A stretch of DNA of 64,000 nt from Longirhabdus pacifica (GCF_004115085.1 NZ_QXJP01000008.1:106412-170411), one strand, 5' to 3'; shown: positions 10,532 to 19,568, counted from the first letter of the stretch. Translations and numbers: made by a program. The notes: generated by a model not told the origin, from the letters alone.

Positions 10532-10970
10532 AGGTTGTGAAGGTGGACGATGTGATGAAAGTAACAACGGCAAACCATAAATCATCTCATTCATAAAAAA
10601 AGTGAAACCATGTAAATCCAATTTCTATCAGTGGAAACATGAAAATACATTTTCGACAATCACAAAACAAAAAGCCTAGATGGGCTTCATCGAGACTTGG
10701 AAGTGAATAGGGTAAGTGTCTTCCATCACAGATAGTTTCTAAGTGTAAATCTACCGACGGCATTAAATAAACATCTAAAAAAGCATATACAACATACGAA
10801 ATGATATACAAATCTACAAACAGGCAAAATCACCTGTCACATAAAGATGAATAGATTACTGCGTATGAAACGTAATATGGTATAGATGTTACAGGCACAT
10901 AAGCATATCACAGGATTGACATGCACTGCAGATCATCATTGCCGTAAAAGTAATATTTATATTTGGAGTA
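10532..10970. other. Intergenic region with small hairpins only
   Basis: No coding region is convincing here. On the minus strand a small AAGCCC/AGGCTT hairpin followed by T residues (about 10669-10691) could end the Spo0E-like transcript. A second small hairpin, ACAGG/CCTGT, lies near 10817-10834. Confidence 0.4.
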
Positions 10971-11138
10971 TTATCGCACTCTCTTCTTTGCTTTCCATCT
11001 CTGATCTTCCACAATTAAAGTATCTAACTGTTGACTCAACTGCACAACTTGGTCATCGGTTAATTTTTTGCAATGAATTACTTTTTTTACTAATTGTTTT
11101 CGTAACGATTCAATTTCATGGACATACATGTTACTCAT
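10971..11138 (-). CDS. Spo0E-family aspartyl-phosphate phosphatase
   Basis: This 55-residue ORF is easily missed. It reads as two short helices joined by a loop: MSNMYVHEIESLRKQLVKKV, then LTDDQVVQLSQQLDTLI. The SQ-x-LD signature is the Spo0E-family hallmark. These proteins remove phosphate from Spo0A~P and so delay sporulation; some act on other response regulators. AAAGGTG precedes the ATG. The gene stands alone, divergent from the padR operon. Family membership is from the motif, and the particular target is unknown. Its presence supports a spore-forming host. Confidence 0.82.
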   Translation of the reverse strand: MSNMYVHEIESLRKQLVKKVIHCKKLTDDQVVQLSQQLDTLIVEDQRWKAKKRVR

Positions 11139-11270
11139 CCAACACCTTTCAAGAAATATATATTTTAAAAAATATTTCTTGTTTCATCTGTATTTTCATT
11201 TGATTTTTTTCGTGAAACGGACCAAAAAATTGCATTTCAAAAAATCGAAAAAAACGATGTAACGATTTTA

Positions 11271-11299
11271 TTGACATTTTTTTATATTTTATTTAAACT
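11271..11299 (+). promoter_or_regulatory. Promoter of the padR operon
   Basis: TTGACA (11271-11276) is followed after 17 bases by TAAACT (11294-11299), a perfect -35 with a weaker -10. Confidence 0.55.
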
Positions 11300-11326
11300 G
11301 TTAGTAACACTCAACTGTCAATAACA
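11299..11326 (+). promoter_or_regulatory. Candidate PadR operator, two similar 11-bp boxes
   Basis: TGTTAGTAACA (11299-11309, a perfect inverted repeat around the central G) recurs as TGTCAATAACA (11316-11326), with centres 17 bases apart. Both lie immediately downstream of the -10 element, where a repressor would block initiation. Autoregulation by the downstream PadR protein is inferred. Confidence 0.45.
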
Positions 11327-11450
11327 CTATTATGATAGTAAAAGCATCACAGAAAAAGTACATTTTGTCACTGATTTATCATGTCATATTTTCATATTTT
11401 TTCGTGCAGTTCATTGTGACAATGAAGAACAAAAAGGAGGATAAATCGTC

Positions 11451-11792
11451 ATGAAACATACAGGCCGACATACTGCGGAATTTATTTTACTATTTTTAGC
11501 TCAGGAAGACAGCTATGGAGGAAAGCTATTACAAAAGTGTGAGGATGAACTACCCGTCAACCCGATTGATAGCGCTATTTTATATCGCACATTAAAAAAA
11601 TTAGAAAACGAAAATGCGATTACATCATATTGGATGACATCGGAAGAGGGCAAACCGATAAAAATGTACAAACTAACGGAGATGGGGAAACAAAAACTAG
11701 ACGAGTTTTATATTTTAACGCAAGCTAAAATAAAAAACTTATCTTTTTTCATGGATCAATATAGTGAATGGAAGGCATCTCATCATGATTAG
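11451..11792 (+). CDS. PadR-family transcriptional regulator
   Basis: This 113-residue winged-helix protein has the PadR layout: an N-terminal winged helix (TAEFILLFLAQEDSYGGKLLQ, SAILYRTLKKLENENAI) with wing residues GKPIKMYKLTEMGKQKL, then a short C-terminal helix. AGGAGG lies 10 bases before the ATG. It overlaps the next gene by 8 bases and so is probably co-transcribed with the two permease-like genes. It most likely represses this operon until a ligand, perhaps a substrate of the permease, is bound. The ligand is unknown. Confidence 0.85.
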   Translation: MKHTGRHTAEFILLFLAQEDSYGGKLLQKCEDELPVNPIDSAILYRTLKKLENENAITSYWMTSEEGKPIKMYKLTEMGKQKLDEFYILTQAKIKNLSFFMDQYSEWKASHHD

Positions 11793-12267
11793 CGGAGTGA
11801 TACTATACAGTATCGCTATGATTCTCCTTATCCTTTCTTGGAGAAAAAGTGTCAGTCGTACTAAAAAGGTTGTACAAAATGCCTGGAGCATGTTTGCGAA
11901 GATTATGCCAGATGTGATGTCTATTATGCTGCTAGTAGGATTGTCCCTATCTGTATTCACACCGTCTTTTCTCTCTTCTGTGATTGGAGAGCAGTCCGGA
12001 TGGATTGGCGTTGTCACTTCTACCATCATTGGTTCTATTGCGCTTATTCCTAGCTTTATTGTATTTCCACTAGGAGATACTTTAGTAGAGAACGGAGCAG
12101 GCCTCCCCCAAGTAGCCGCCTTCATGTCCTCATTAATGGCAGTCGGTATCTTCACTTTACCTTTGGAACGGAAAACATTTGGGAATAGTTTTGCATACGC
12201 TCGTAATGCAGCTGCTATATTCATGTGTTTGCTATTTTCACTGTTAATCTGGGTGGTGATGGTATGA
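11785..12267 (+). CDS. Half-size permease, putative YraQ/ArsP-like (first half)
   Basis: This 160-residue protein has four to five hydrophobic helices. The start is the ATG at 11785 (MISGVILYSIAM), because GGAAGG lies 9 bases upstream and a longer reading would sit inside padR. The segment FPLGDTLVENGAGLPQVAAFMSSLMAVG resembles the conserved loop of the PF03773 permease family, whose members normally run about 300-350 residues in one chain. The next gene starts inside its stop codon (ATGA), so two half-proteins probably assemble as a heterodimer. Assignment to PF03773 is tentative and the substrate is unknown. Confidence 0.6.
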   Translation: MISGVILYSIAMILLILSWRKSVSRTKKVVQNAWSMFAKIMPDVMSIMLLVGLSLSVFTPSFLSSVIGEQSGWIGVVTSTIIGSIALIPSFIVFPLGDTLVENGAGLPQVAAFMSSLMAVGIFTLPLERKTFGNSFAYARNAAAIFMCLLFSLLIWVVMV

Positions 12268-12800
12268 AAACATTCAAAGCATACCGCTTATTTGTTGTGT
12301 TACTATTCGTTCTCTCTCTCGTCACTTTATGGAATCAAACGATGGGATGGAATGCCATACAATTAACCGGTAAAAGTATGTTAGACATGCTCCTCTTACT
12401 GCCTCCTATACTCATTTTTGTCAGTGTACTGGATACATGGTTGGAAAAAGATGCACTAGTAAAATATATGGGGAAAGATGCTGGTCTATACGGCATAGTA
12501 TTTGCTTTGTTATTAGGTACTGTTGCAGCAGGCCCCCTCTATATTGCTTTTCCCATCTCCGTCATACTGTTAAGAAAAGGCGCAAGCCTGCGGTATATTG
12601 TGTTTTTCCTAGGTGTTTGGTCCACCACAAAAATACACGTGGTTATTTTTGAACTCACTTCATTCGGCCCTCTATTTTCATTTCTTCGTATTAGCTTCTG
12701 CCTGCTATTTTTCTATATGATGGGTGTTATATTTGAAAAAATATATGACCGACGTCCATCATTACAACGTGACATGATGAAGCAGCATTCAGAAATGTAA
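12264..12800 (+). CDS. Half-size permease, putative YraQ/ArsP-like (second half)
   Basis: This 178-residue membrane protein begins MKTFKAYRLF at 12264 (GGGTGGTG upstream, 4-base overlap with the preceding stop). It contains LLLPPILIFVSVLDTWLEKDALVKYMG and GTVAAGPLYIAFPISVILL, matching the second, Gly-Pro-containing repeat of the permease family suggested for its neighbour. A cytoplasmic basic tail follows the last helix. The operon is padR-permease half 1-permease half 2. The split form, rather than one fused chain, is the odd feature. Confidence 0.6.
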   Translation: MKTFKAYRLFVVLLFVLSLVTLWNQTMGWNAIQLTGKSMLDMLLLLPPILIFVSVLDTWLEKDALVKYMGKDAGLYGIVFALLLGTVAAGPLYIAFPISVILLRKGASLRYIVFFLGVWSTTKIHVVIFELTSFGPLFSFLRISFCLLFFYMMGVIFEKIYDRRPSLQRDMMKQHSEM

Positions 12801-12803
12801 TAT

Positions 12804-12846
12804 CATTTCACCTTACTTTGCCTCAGCTCCGTGGTAAGGTGAAATG
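12804..12846. terminator. Hairpin between convergent genes
   Basis: A perfect 13-bp stem, CATTTCACCTTAC with GTAAGGTGAAATG, lies between the permease operon (plus) and the histidine kinase gene (minus), and overlaps the last kinase codons. Neither side has a strong T run, so it may act as a weak bidirectional terminator or 3' end stabiliser. Confidence 0.5.
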
Positions 12847-14583
12847 AAAAACGACTCCTTCTTCACTATTACTCACACCATACTCATTACGATGACGTTC
12901 TAATATCGTTTTTACAATAAGAAGGCCTAATCCTGTACCACCTGAAGTTCGATTTCTTGATTTTTCAATGCGATAAAATCTGTCCCATATTTTTGTCAGC
13001 TCTTCTTCTTCAATATACGCACCTGTATTCACTACGCTTACCGTCACATAGGTATTCTGCACTTCTGCTCTAACAAATACCCTCTCTCCATGCTTACTAT
13101 AACGGATAGCATTATGTACTAAATTACGCAGCACTTGCTCTAACTGTTTCATATCCCCTTCTACGTGTACCTGAACAGGCGTCATTTCAAATGCTATCTG
13201 TTTCTCTTCCAGCATATGACTAAAAATAGTTTTTATTTTTCTAAACAAATGTTGCAGCGGAAAAGTCGAGATCGTCAGCTGAAAACTATCCTCCTCTAGT
13301 TTAGACAACTCCAACATGTCGAGAACGAGCGCGTTCATAGAATCAATTTCTTCTAGAATAACCGTTAAATAGTGTTCCTTCTTTTCCTCGTATATGCCAT
13401 CTTTTATGCCTTCTGCGTATCCTTTTATAATCCCTAATGGCGTTTTCAATTCATGGGATACATTAGCTACAAACTCCTTGCGCCGTTTTTCTTGTTCCCG
13501 CTCCAACTCCATCTCATCTTTCAACTTAGCATTCGATGCTTGAAGTTCTTTAAGGCTCTGGTCCAAATTGTTAGATAAAGTATTTAAACTACGAGAGAGA
13601 TTCCCTAATTCATCATCCGATTGGATCGTAGAGGATGTTGAAAAATCTAAATTAGCCATCCGCTCTGCTATACGGTTCATTTCCACAATAGGCTTCGTCA
13701 TCGTCCGCGAGTATAAAAAGGATGACAAAACGATCAAAACAAGCCCTATACCTAGCACAAAGATCGTAAATTGATTCATAATACTAATCGCTTCGTTGAT
13801 AGGTTGTAACGAATGCATCACGAAAATATACTTCATATTACTTTGCACTTCAATCGGGTAAATGAACACGATGTTCTCTATACCACTTAATTCATCTTCA
13901 AAACTGTAATGGATGACTTCTCCCATTTCAAGATCCAATAATTCTTCTCTATTTTCGTAAAACCAATACCCTACTTCATCTAACAAAAGATCATTTTTGT
14001 ATATCAATGCTTCTTCGTACACCAATTCATTAAAATAAACGACTTTACCAGTGACATTAACGGTAGAAAATTGATCCTCTTTCCACTCTTTTTCTAAGTC
14101 TTCGTTGTAATAATTGACTTCATCTGACTGTAAAAGAAATGGTTCTATGACACTTTCATCTTCTTTCATTAAAATACCTTCTACATGAATCTTCGAACCC
14201 ATTAACTTCTCAAAGTCTTCGTAAGTATCGAGTGCATAAATGTCACCTGAGAATATTTTATAAAAAAGACCTTCCTCCGTTTGCATCACAATACTATAAT
14301 TATGTTGTGTATCCGTAATCCCATCTTCATCCATAATGACTAGCGGTGCATTGTTGTATTCTACAAATAAACTGATTTGTTCATTCAATTGCGACAAATT
14401 CCAATTAGACTCCGTAAACGATTCCGCAAAATCATATATATTATGTTCAATGTCATTATTTTTTTTGTTGATGTAATAATCCCCTAAAAATAACGTTTGG
14501 AAAATAAATTGAACGAGCAGAATAAATGAAAAAATCCCAAATGTAAACATAAACAGTTTAAATGATATGCCTTTCCTTCTCAC
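12823..14583 (-). CDS. Sensor histidine kinase
   Basis: A 586-residue membrane kinase. TM1 is near residues 8-33, an extracytoplasmic sensor region of about 230 residues rich in acidic residues follows, and TM2 is near 272-292. Next come HAMP (TKPIVEMNRIAERMANLDF), a coiled coil, a HisKA box with the phosphorylated His in FVANVSHELKTPLGIIKGY (near residue 380), and a HATPase domain (N box NLVHNAIRYSK, G box GTGLGLLIV). Its ATG overlaps the response-regulator stop by 4 bases, so the two form a pair. The signal is unknown. Co-location with an acyltransferase suggests envelope stress, as an inference. Confidence 0.9.
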   Translation of the reverse strand: MRRKGISFKLFMFTFGIFSFILLVQFIFQTLFLGDYYINKKNNDIEHNIYDFAESFTESNWNLSQLNEQISLFVEYNNAPLVIMDEDGITDTQHNYSIVMQTEEGLFYKIFSGDIYALDTYEDFEKLMGSKIHVEGILMKEDESVIEPFLLQSDEVNYYNEDLEKEWKEDQFSTVNVTGKVVYFNELVYEEALIYKNDLLLDEVGYWFYENREELLDLEMGEVIHYSFEDELSGIENIVFIYPIEVQSNMKYIFVMHSLQPINEAISIMNQFTIFVLGIGLVLIVLSSFLYSRTMTKPIVEMNRIAERMANLDFSTSSTIQSDDELGNLSRSLNTLSNNLDQSLKELQASNAKLKDEMELEREQEKRRKEFVANVSHELKTPLGIIKGYAEGIKDGIYEEKKEHYLTVILEEIDSMNALVLDMLELSKLEEDSFQLTISTFPLQHLFRKIKTIFSHMLEEKQIAFEMTPVQVHVEGDMKQLEQVLRNLVHNAIRYSKHGERVFVRAEVQNTYVTVSVVNTGAYIEEEELTKIWDRFYRIEKSRNRTSGGTGLGLLIVKTILERHRNEYGVSNSEEGVVFHFTLPRS

Positions 14584-15245
14584 GTCAACACCTCAAACTT
14601 GTATCCAGTACCAATAACAGTATGAATATGTTTTGCGCTTTTCTGTATTTTCTTGCGTAGTTTTTTAATATGTGTATCCACGACCCGTTCATCACCGTAG
14701 TATTCGTATCCCCAAATCTGATTTAGTATTTGTTCACGTGACAGCACAATGCCCTCATTATCTACAAGATACAACAATAATTCGAACTCTTTCGGTGTTA
14801 ATGTTACACGTTCCGTCCCTATTTTCACCACTTGACCTTGTCTATCTATTGTTACATCTTCAATGTGCTGTAATTCCTTGCCCTTAGCTCTTTTCAAAAT
14901 ATTTCGTGCTCTGACCACTAATACTTTCGGGCTAAACGGCTTAATGACATATTCATCTGCTCCCAGCTCAAATCCCATTAATTGATCGTCCTCTTCGCTT
15001 CTTGCTGTGAGCATAATAATCGGAATGTCGGATTCTTTTCTCACACGCCGACAGACAGACCATCCATCCATTTCAGGCATCATAATATCTAATATGATGA
15101 GATCCACAGGATGCATATGAAACTTCTCCAACGCTTCTGCCCCATTTTCCGCCTCAATCACCTTGAATCCATTGGCTTGAAAGTAATCCCTCACAATCTC
15201 TCTCATTCGCACTTCGTCTTCCACTAACAAAATCGTGGTGTTCAT
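14580..15245 (-). CDS. OmpR-family response regulator
   Basis: This 221-residue protein has a receiver domain (acidic pocket VEDE, phospho-Asp in LIILDIMMPEMDGW, Thr in IIMLTAR, Lys in EYVIKPF) and an OmpR/PhoB winged helix (VTLTPKEFELLLYLVDNEGIVLSREQIL, DERVVDTHIKKLRKKI). It receives phosphate from the kinase encoded just downstream. A GGAGG-type site precedes the ATG. The acyltransferase gene ends 32 bases upstream on the same strand. Confidence 0.93.
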   Translation of the reverse strand: MNTTILLVEDEVRMREIVRDYFQANGFKVIEAENGAEALEKFHMHPVDLIILDIMMPEMDGWSVCRRVRKESDIPIIMLTARSEEDDQLMGFELGADEYVIKPFSPKVLVVRARNILKRAKGKELQHIEDVTIDRQGQVVKIGTERVTLTPKEFELLLYLVDNEGIVLSREQILNQIWGYEYYGDERVVDTHIKKLRKKIQKSAKHIHTVIGTGYKFEVLT

Positions 15246-15277
15246 CTCCTAATCCTCCGTTTAATCTCGTCTTCCTT

Positions 15278-16330
15278 CTATTGTACTGCTGTTGCCTTTA
15301 CCTCATCCTTTGGCTTCGCTTTACTATACAAAGGTTGTACTAACCGTTGAACGAAACGATCTAGTGGCTTTTCCACAACGTAATGAATGCCGGTACTGAT
15401 ACATACAATCACTGTACATACCAAACTGTATGCTACAGCAGAGGATATATATTCAAACCATCTGTTCACATCGTACAAGTACATCGAGATAATAAGCAGA
15501 GGGTAATGAGATAAGTACAAAGCATAACTAGACTGTTCTAAAATCTGAATTGGTTTCGGAATGTTAATATTTCTAGTTTGGTCTAATCCCGCTCCACCTA
15601 GTACAAGTAAAAAGGCAGCAGGACCAAACATCATTTCTAATGGCAAGCGACTCTCGATTCCGTTGGTCATGACATACCAAGTATAGGCATAACCGATGAT
15701 GCCAGCAATGAGGTATACGAACGCCCCCCTTATTCTCACTTTCATCACGATAGCAGCTGCAATACATCCTAATAAGAATTCGAAGTTATAATAATTCATC
15801 GTTAACAGAGAAAGAATCGTATCTTCTCCCAAAAATCCATAACGATACAGATACAGTGTCATGATACTGACTATTGCCAACATAGGTAGTCTCCATAACG
15901 GCTGCCAAATCACGATTGCCATCATCAGGTAGAAAAACACCATATGACTTAACGACCATGTCGTATCTAGTATATGTTCTGACGTTGGGAGAACGAAAAG
16001 AGATCCTAGCAATTCATCTGAAGCATATGGTTCCCACAAACCAATATAACTAGCTGCAAAAAAGAACAACGTCAACACCCAAACCAGTGGCATAATCCTC
16101 GTGATTCGTTTAAGCAAGAAATTTCTTGCTTGCCCGTTTTCCCCGAACTTTCTATTATAAATGTAATATAACAGAAAGCCACTCATCACAAAAAATAAAT
16201 CTACACCACCCGTTTTCTCAAATTTCAACATATACATAAAGTTGACATCATATATTTGAGCTGCATGTAAGAGCAAAATAAGCACAGGGGCTATCGCTCG
16301 AAATGACTGTAATAATGAAAGTTTTTTCAT
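15278..16330 (-). CDS. Acyltransferase family 3 membrane protein (OafA/YrhL-like)
   Basis: A 350-residue integral membrane protein with about ten helices and the acyltransferase-3 opening LLQSFRAIAPVLILLLHAAQIY. The conserved charged loop (GVDLFFVMSGFLLYYIYNRKF) and an RxxR-type segment (FLLKRITRIMPLVW) follow. Such proteins transfer acetyl or other acyl groups to cell-surface glycans. It lacks a C-terminal SGNH domain. It lies directly upstream of the response regulator and kinase genes, possibly in one transcript, so the modification may be controlled by that system. The acceptor is unknown. Confidence 0.85.
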   Translation of the reverse strand: MKKLSLLQSFRAIAPVLILLLHAAQIYDVNFMYMLKFEKTGGVDLFFVMSGFLLYYIYNRKFGENGQARNFLLKRITRIMPLVWVLTLFFFAASYIGLWEPYASDELLGSLFVLPTSEHILDTTWSLSHMVFFYLMMAIVIWQPLWRLPMLAIVSIMTLYLYRYGFLGEDTILSLLTMNYYNFEFLLGCIAAAIVMKVRIRGAFVYLIAGIIGYAYTWYVMTNGIESRLPLEMMFGPAAFLLVLGGAGLDQTRNINIPKPIQILEQSSYALYLSHYPLLIISMYLYDVNRWFEYISSAVAYSLVCTVIVCISTGIHYVVEKPLDRFVQRLVQPLYSKAKPKDEVKATAVQ

Positions 16331-16424
16331 CTCTCACACTCCTAAAGGTTTAGGTTATTTGTAGTTTGTATTATAGGAGGGAGATGTGTCCTTCATGTGT
16401 ACTTAGAGTGAAGGTATGCATACC

Positions 16425-16457
16425 CAAAAAACCTTTGGCTTAAAACAACCAAAGGTT
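16425..16457 (-). terminator. Terminator after the GrpB-family gene
   Basis: AACCTTTGG and CCAAAGGTT form a 9-bp stem followed on the minus strand by T6, just beyond the stop codon of the gene at 16478-16993. Confidence 0.85.
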
Positions 16458-16477
16458 AGCTACAATTAGCTACTACA

Positions 16478-16993
16478 CTACTGTTCATATCGTATGCGTG
16501 CTTTTTCTATGACGGCCTGAATGAATGGTTCTTTGCTTTTACTATACAGCGCTCTATCCTGAGCATATTGCACAGCCAATGTCCTCTTTACCATTGCATA
16601 CTGCTTTGCTTCAGGAGGGTGTTCACTGAGGTAGTCACGAAACCATATTTTTTCTTTCCATTCTTTACTATGATATTCACATACGTGTACATGACACGTC
16701 CCTCTTCCCCATTCCCCTTTTCTAAAAAATCTTCTATCTATTAATTCCGGCTTATGTACGTATTCATATTGTATTGTACTGAATGGTTCGATAAGTTGAA
16801 ATGCATCCGCTACATCACTAATGCCTACGAGTATATCGATAATGGGCTTAGCTGGCATACCTTTTATGGAAGTACTTCCGATATGTTCTATTCCGCTCAC
16901 TTTATCACCTATAACGTCGATCATTCTTTTTTTCTCTATGAAGAAACGTTGTTCCCATTCTGGATTGTAGTCTACTAATTTGACCATGATCAT
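16478..16993 (-). CDS. GrpB/UPF0157 nucleotidyltransferase-fold protein
   Basis: A 171-residue protein with the UPF0157 signature: YNPEWEQRFFIEKKRM, IEHIGSTSIKGMPAKPIIDILVGI and, further on, CHVHVCEYHSKEWKEKIWFRDYL. The GSTSI...KPIIDI part is a nucleotidyltransferase active-site motif. Its natural substrate is not established in most bacteria. AGGAG lies 7 bases before the ATG. It is monocistronic, with its own terminator. Confidence 0.88.
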   Translation of the reverse strand: MIMVKLVDYNPEWEQRFFIEKKRMIDVIGDKVSGIEHIGSTSIKGMPAKPIIDILVGISDVADAFQLIEPFSTIQYEYVHKPELIDRRFFRKGEWGRGTCHVHVCEYHSKEWKEKIWFRDYLSEHPPEAKQYAMVKRTLAVQYAQDRALYSKSKEPFIQAVIEKARIRYEQ

Positions 16994-17153
16994 TACATAT
17001 CTCCTAACTATATTTATAAGTATAATGTGATTGTTGCCCGTTGTCGTCTTTCAAACTGCACCTACACCCTAATAAAAAATTATTCCACAAGCGTGATGGT
17101 ACAACTTTAACCATGCTATATATAAGTAAGTAAACACTTTGAGGAGGTTACAT

Positions 17154-17963
17154 ATGGTTGTTTTTGCTCAAGGTAAATTTGTACCTGAAGAAAAAACAAA
17201 AATAAGCATTAGAAGTTCTAGCGTCAACTTTGGACTGGGCATTTTAGAAGGCATCAGAGCTTTTTGGAATCCAGTCCAACAGCTTCTCAAAGCAACGATA
17301 GATCTATTAAGAATAAATAAAATAAGAGAAAACATATACATTCGTCCTCTTTGTCTTGTTGATGAAACTGCCACTGCTCTCCGTTTGTTTGATAGTAATA
17401 ATGTTGTCTATATTTATTTAAGTTCAGTTCGTTATGGTGAAGATGAACTAAATATATGTATTTCTTCTTGGGTAAGAAATCAAACAAACGCTATTCCTAC
17501 AGATGCTAAATCAACAGCTGGCTACATGAATTCAGCACTTGCAGCATCTAATGCAAGGTTAAGTGGGTTTGATGATGCTATTTTCCTTGACGCTGCAGGG
17601 AATGTGGCAGAAGGAACTGGGACAAATGTTTTCATCGTTATAGGAAGAACATTAATAACTCCACCCGTTTCTGATGATATTGTAAACGGAATTACTAGAG
17701 ATACCATCATTACCATGGCAAAACATTCACTTGGAATAAACACAGTACAAAGAAGCATGGATCGAACAGAGCTTTACACTGCGGATGAAGTTTTTATTAG
17801 TGGGACTGCAGCTGGAATTAAGTCCATAGTGAAAATTGATCACCGAACTATTGGAACAGGTAAGAAAGGAATAATCACAAGCAATATTCAAAAGTTGTAC
17901 CAAAATATTGTTTCTGGTAATGCACCCCAATACAGTAACTATCTCACCCCAGTGTACACTTAA
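17154..17963 (+). CDS. Class IV aminotransferase (IlvE-like) with an apparent internal deletion
   Basis: This protein resembles branched-chain aminotransferases. It has FGLGILEGIRAFWN near the start, the PLP lysine in DAKSTAGYMNSALA, FLDAAGNVAEGTGTNVF, NGITRDTI and DEVFISGTAAGI. GAGGAGG sits 6 bases before the ATG at 17154, giving 269 residues. Family members are usually near 300. The missing part appears to lie between NPVQQ and LLKATIDLLRINK, where IlvE has the segment with the conserved FRLxxHxxR and hydrophobic helices. The frame stays open. The protein may be inactive, or may have shifted substrate. Codon use looks more AT-rich than its neighbours. Confidence 0.7.
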   Translation: MVVFAQGKFVPEEKTKISIRSSSVNFGLGILEGIRAFWNPVQQLLKATIDLLRINKIRENIYIRPLCLVDETATALRLFDSNNVVYIYLSSVRYGEDELNICISSWVRNQTNAIPTDAKSTAGYMNSALAASNARLSGFDDAIFLDAAGNVAEGTGTNVFIVIGRTLITPPVSDDIVNGITRDTIITMAKHSLGINTVQRSMDRTELYTADEVFISGTAAGIKSIVKIDHRTIGTGKKGIITSNIQKLYQNIVSGNAPQYSNYLTPVYT

Positions 17964-18197
17964 TTCATCAAAACACTTACAAGAAACAAGATTTTCCCTT
18001 CATTAACAAATATGAATGTCATATGTTTCTTTTGACGAAATGTTAAACTGGATGTATAGTTTATACAGTATAGCAATACTACACAAGTTGAATGAACTTT
18101 TGCAACCAACTTATTACATTATCCCATCATTTCTTCATCTTATATAGTACATGAATGTTATATAGTAAATGAATGACAAGGAGTTTGATCTAATCCA

Positions 18198-19568
18198 ATG
18201 AATACAGCTGCAATGAAGGAAGGTTCATTAGTGCATGAAAATAAAATCATTTTTTTATGGAGTATGACGGTATTGCTCGTTGTCATGAACACGACGATGT
18301 TTAATGTGGCGCTGCCATCCGTCCTTCAAGATTTATCCTTAACCTCTTCTACTACCTCTTGGGTAGTTTCAGGTTATTCTATTGTGTTTGCTATTTCTAC
18401 ACTAACGTACAGCAGATTATCCGATTTCATCCCCATTTCTCGACTACTATTGCTTGGTCTCATCTTACTGGGAATCGCTTCTTTTATCGGTTGGATGGCT
18501 AATACGTTTGTAGAGTTATTATTAGCAAGGCTTTTACAAGCTGCGGGCGCTGGATCTGTACCAGGATTAGCGATGGTTTTAGCTAGTAGATACATCCCGT
18601 TGTCTAGAAGAGGAAAAGCCATGTCGCTTATTTCTTCCGCTGCATCCTTAGGTTTTGGTCTAGGGCCTGTTGTTGGAGGGGCGATTACTCAGGCACTAGG
18701 ATGGAACTATTTATTTGTCGTGACGAGTTTTACGGTGTTACTACTTCCTGTTTTTTATAAACTACTACCTAAAGAGTCAGCAACTCAAAAAATAAAATTT
18801 GATTATATCGGTGCATTGTTAACTGCTGCTATCGTTACTTTCTTTTTACTATTTTTATCTACACTTTCATTTTACTTTCTCATTGCTAGTGTAGTCAGTT
18901 TGTTGCTGCTATGGAAACACATCCACAAGGTATCCGTCCCATTTATTCAGCCGATCATATTGCAAAATCGTGCATATATTAAGTTACTGTTTATTAGTTT
19001 CATCGCCTTTATTACTCATTTTTCTACCTTGTTTATGATGCCGTTTATTCTTGCAAATATTTTCAACAAAGAAGCTGCTGCCATTGGACTGATGATCTTT
19101 CCAGGTGCGATGCTCTCTGCTGTTGCCGCACAATTTATCGGTAGAGTCATTGACCGTTTTGGTAACATACCAATTATGATGCTAGGACAAGCTTTATTAA
19201 TCATTTCCACTAGTTTACTTGCTCTATTTTCTAGCGTCTCTCCTTACTGGATTATGTTCGCCTATGCATTTATGAGTACGGGCTTTTCCGCCTTAACGTC
19301 TAGCATTGCGAATGAAGCGACAAGAATTTTACCAGATGCGCAAATAGGAACGGGGATGGGCATGTATCAACTGGTGCAGTTTTTTGGAGGTGCTTTTGGT
19401 GTAGCATTGTCAGGTATGTTGATACTTTGGCAGTCTAATCTGGCATATGAAGCGATATACCGTAATATTTTTATTGGCATCATCGGAAGTTTACTTATTT
19501 CCGTTATTTTATTTATCCGTTACAGAAAAAATCAACGGATCGTACTCAAACATCAAAATGTGTCTTGA
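18198..19568 (+). CDS. MFS efflux transporter, TetK/TetL-like
   Basis: A 456-residue transporter with 12-14 membrane helices. It resembles the TetL/DHA2-type antiporters: VLLVVMNTTMFNVALPSVLQDL in helix 1, SWVVSGYSIVFAISTLTYSRLSDF, the helix-4 Arg in LLLARLLQAAGAGSVPGLAMVLASRYIPLSRRGKA, and the motif-C antiporter signature GFGLGPVVGGAITQALGW. It probably exports a drug or metabolite in exchange for protons. Substrate cannot be told from sequence; resistance is an inference. AAGGAG is 14 bases ahead of the chosen ATG, slightly far. It appears monocistronic. Confidence 0.85.
   Translation: MNTAAMKEGSLVHENKIIFLWSMTVLLVVMNTTMFNVALPSVLQDLSLTSSTTSWVVSGYSIVFAISTLTYSRLSDFIPISRLLLLGLILLGIASFIGWMANTFVELLLARLLQAAGAGSVPGLAMVLASRYIPLSRRGKAMSLISSAASLGFGLGPVVGGAITQALGWNYLFVVTSFTVLLLPVFYKLLPKESATQKIKFDYIGALLTAAIVTFFLLFLSTLSFYFLIASVVSLLLLWKHIHKVSVPFIQPIILQNRAYIKLLFISFIAFITHFSTLFMMPFILANIFNKEAAAIGLMIFPGAMLSAVAAQFIGRVIDRFGNIPIMMLGQALLIISTSLLALFSSVSPYWIMFAYAFMSTGFSALTSSIANEATRILPDAQIGTGMGMYQLVQFFGGAFGVALSGMLILWQSNLAYEAIYRNIFIGIIGSLLISVILFIRYRKNQRIVLKHQNVS

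Noticed and set aside
10587..10811. 74-residue minus-strand open frame
   Set aside because: It crosses a terminator-like hairpin, has no ribosome binding site and odd composition (many Cys and Phe). No family resemblance.
10886..11203. 105-residue plus-strand open frame
   Set aside because: It is antisense to the Spo0E-like gene, which has a recognisable motif and ribosome binding site.
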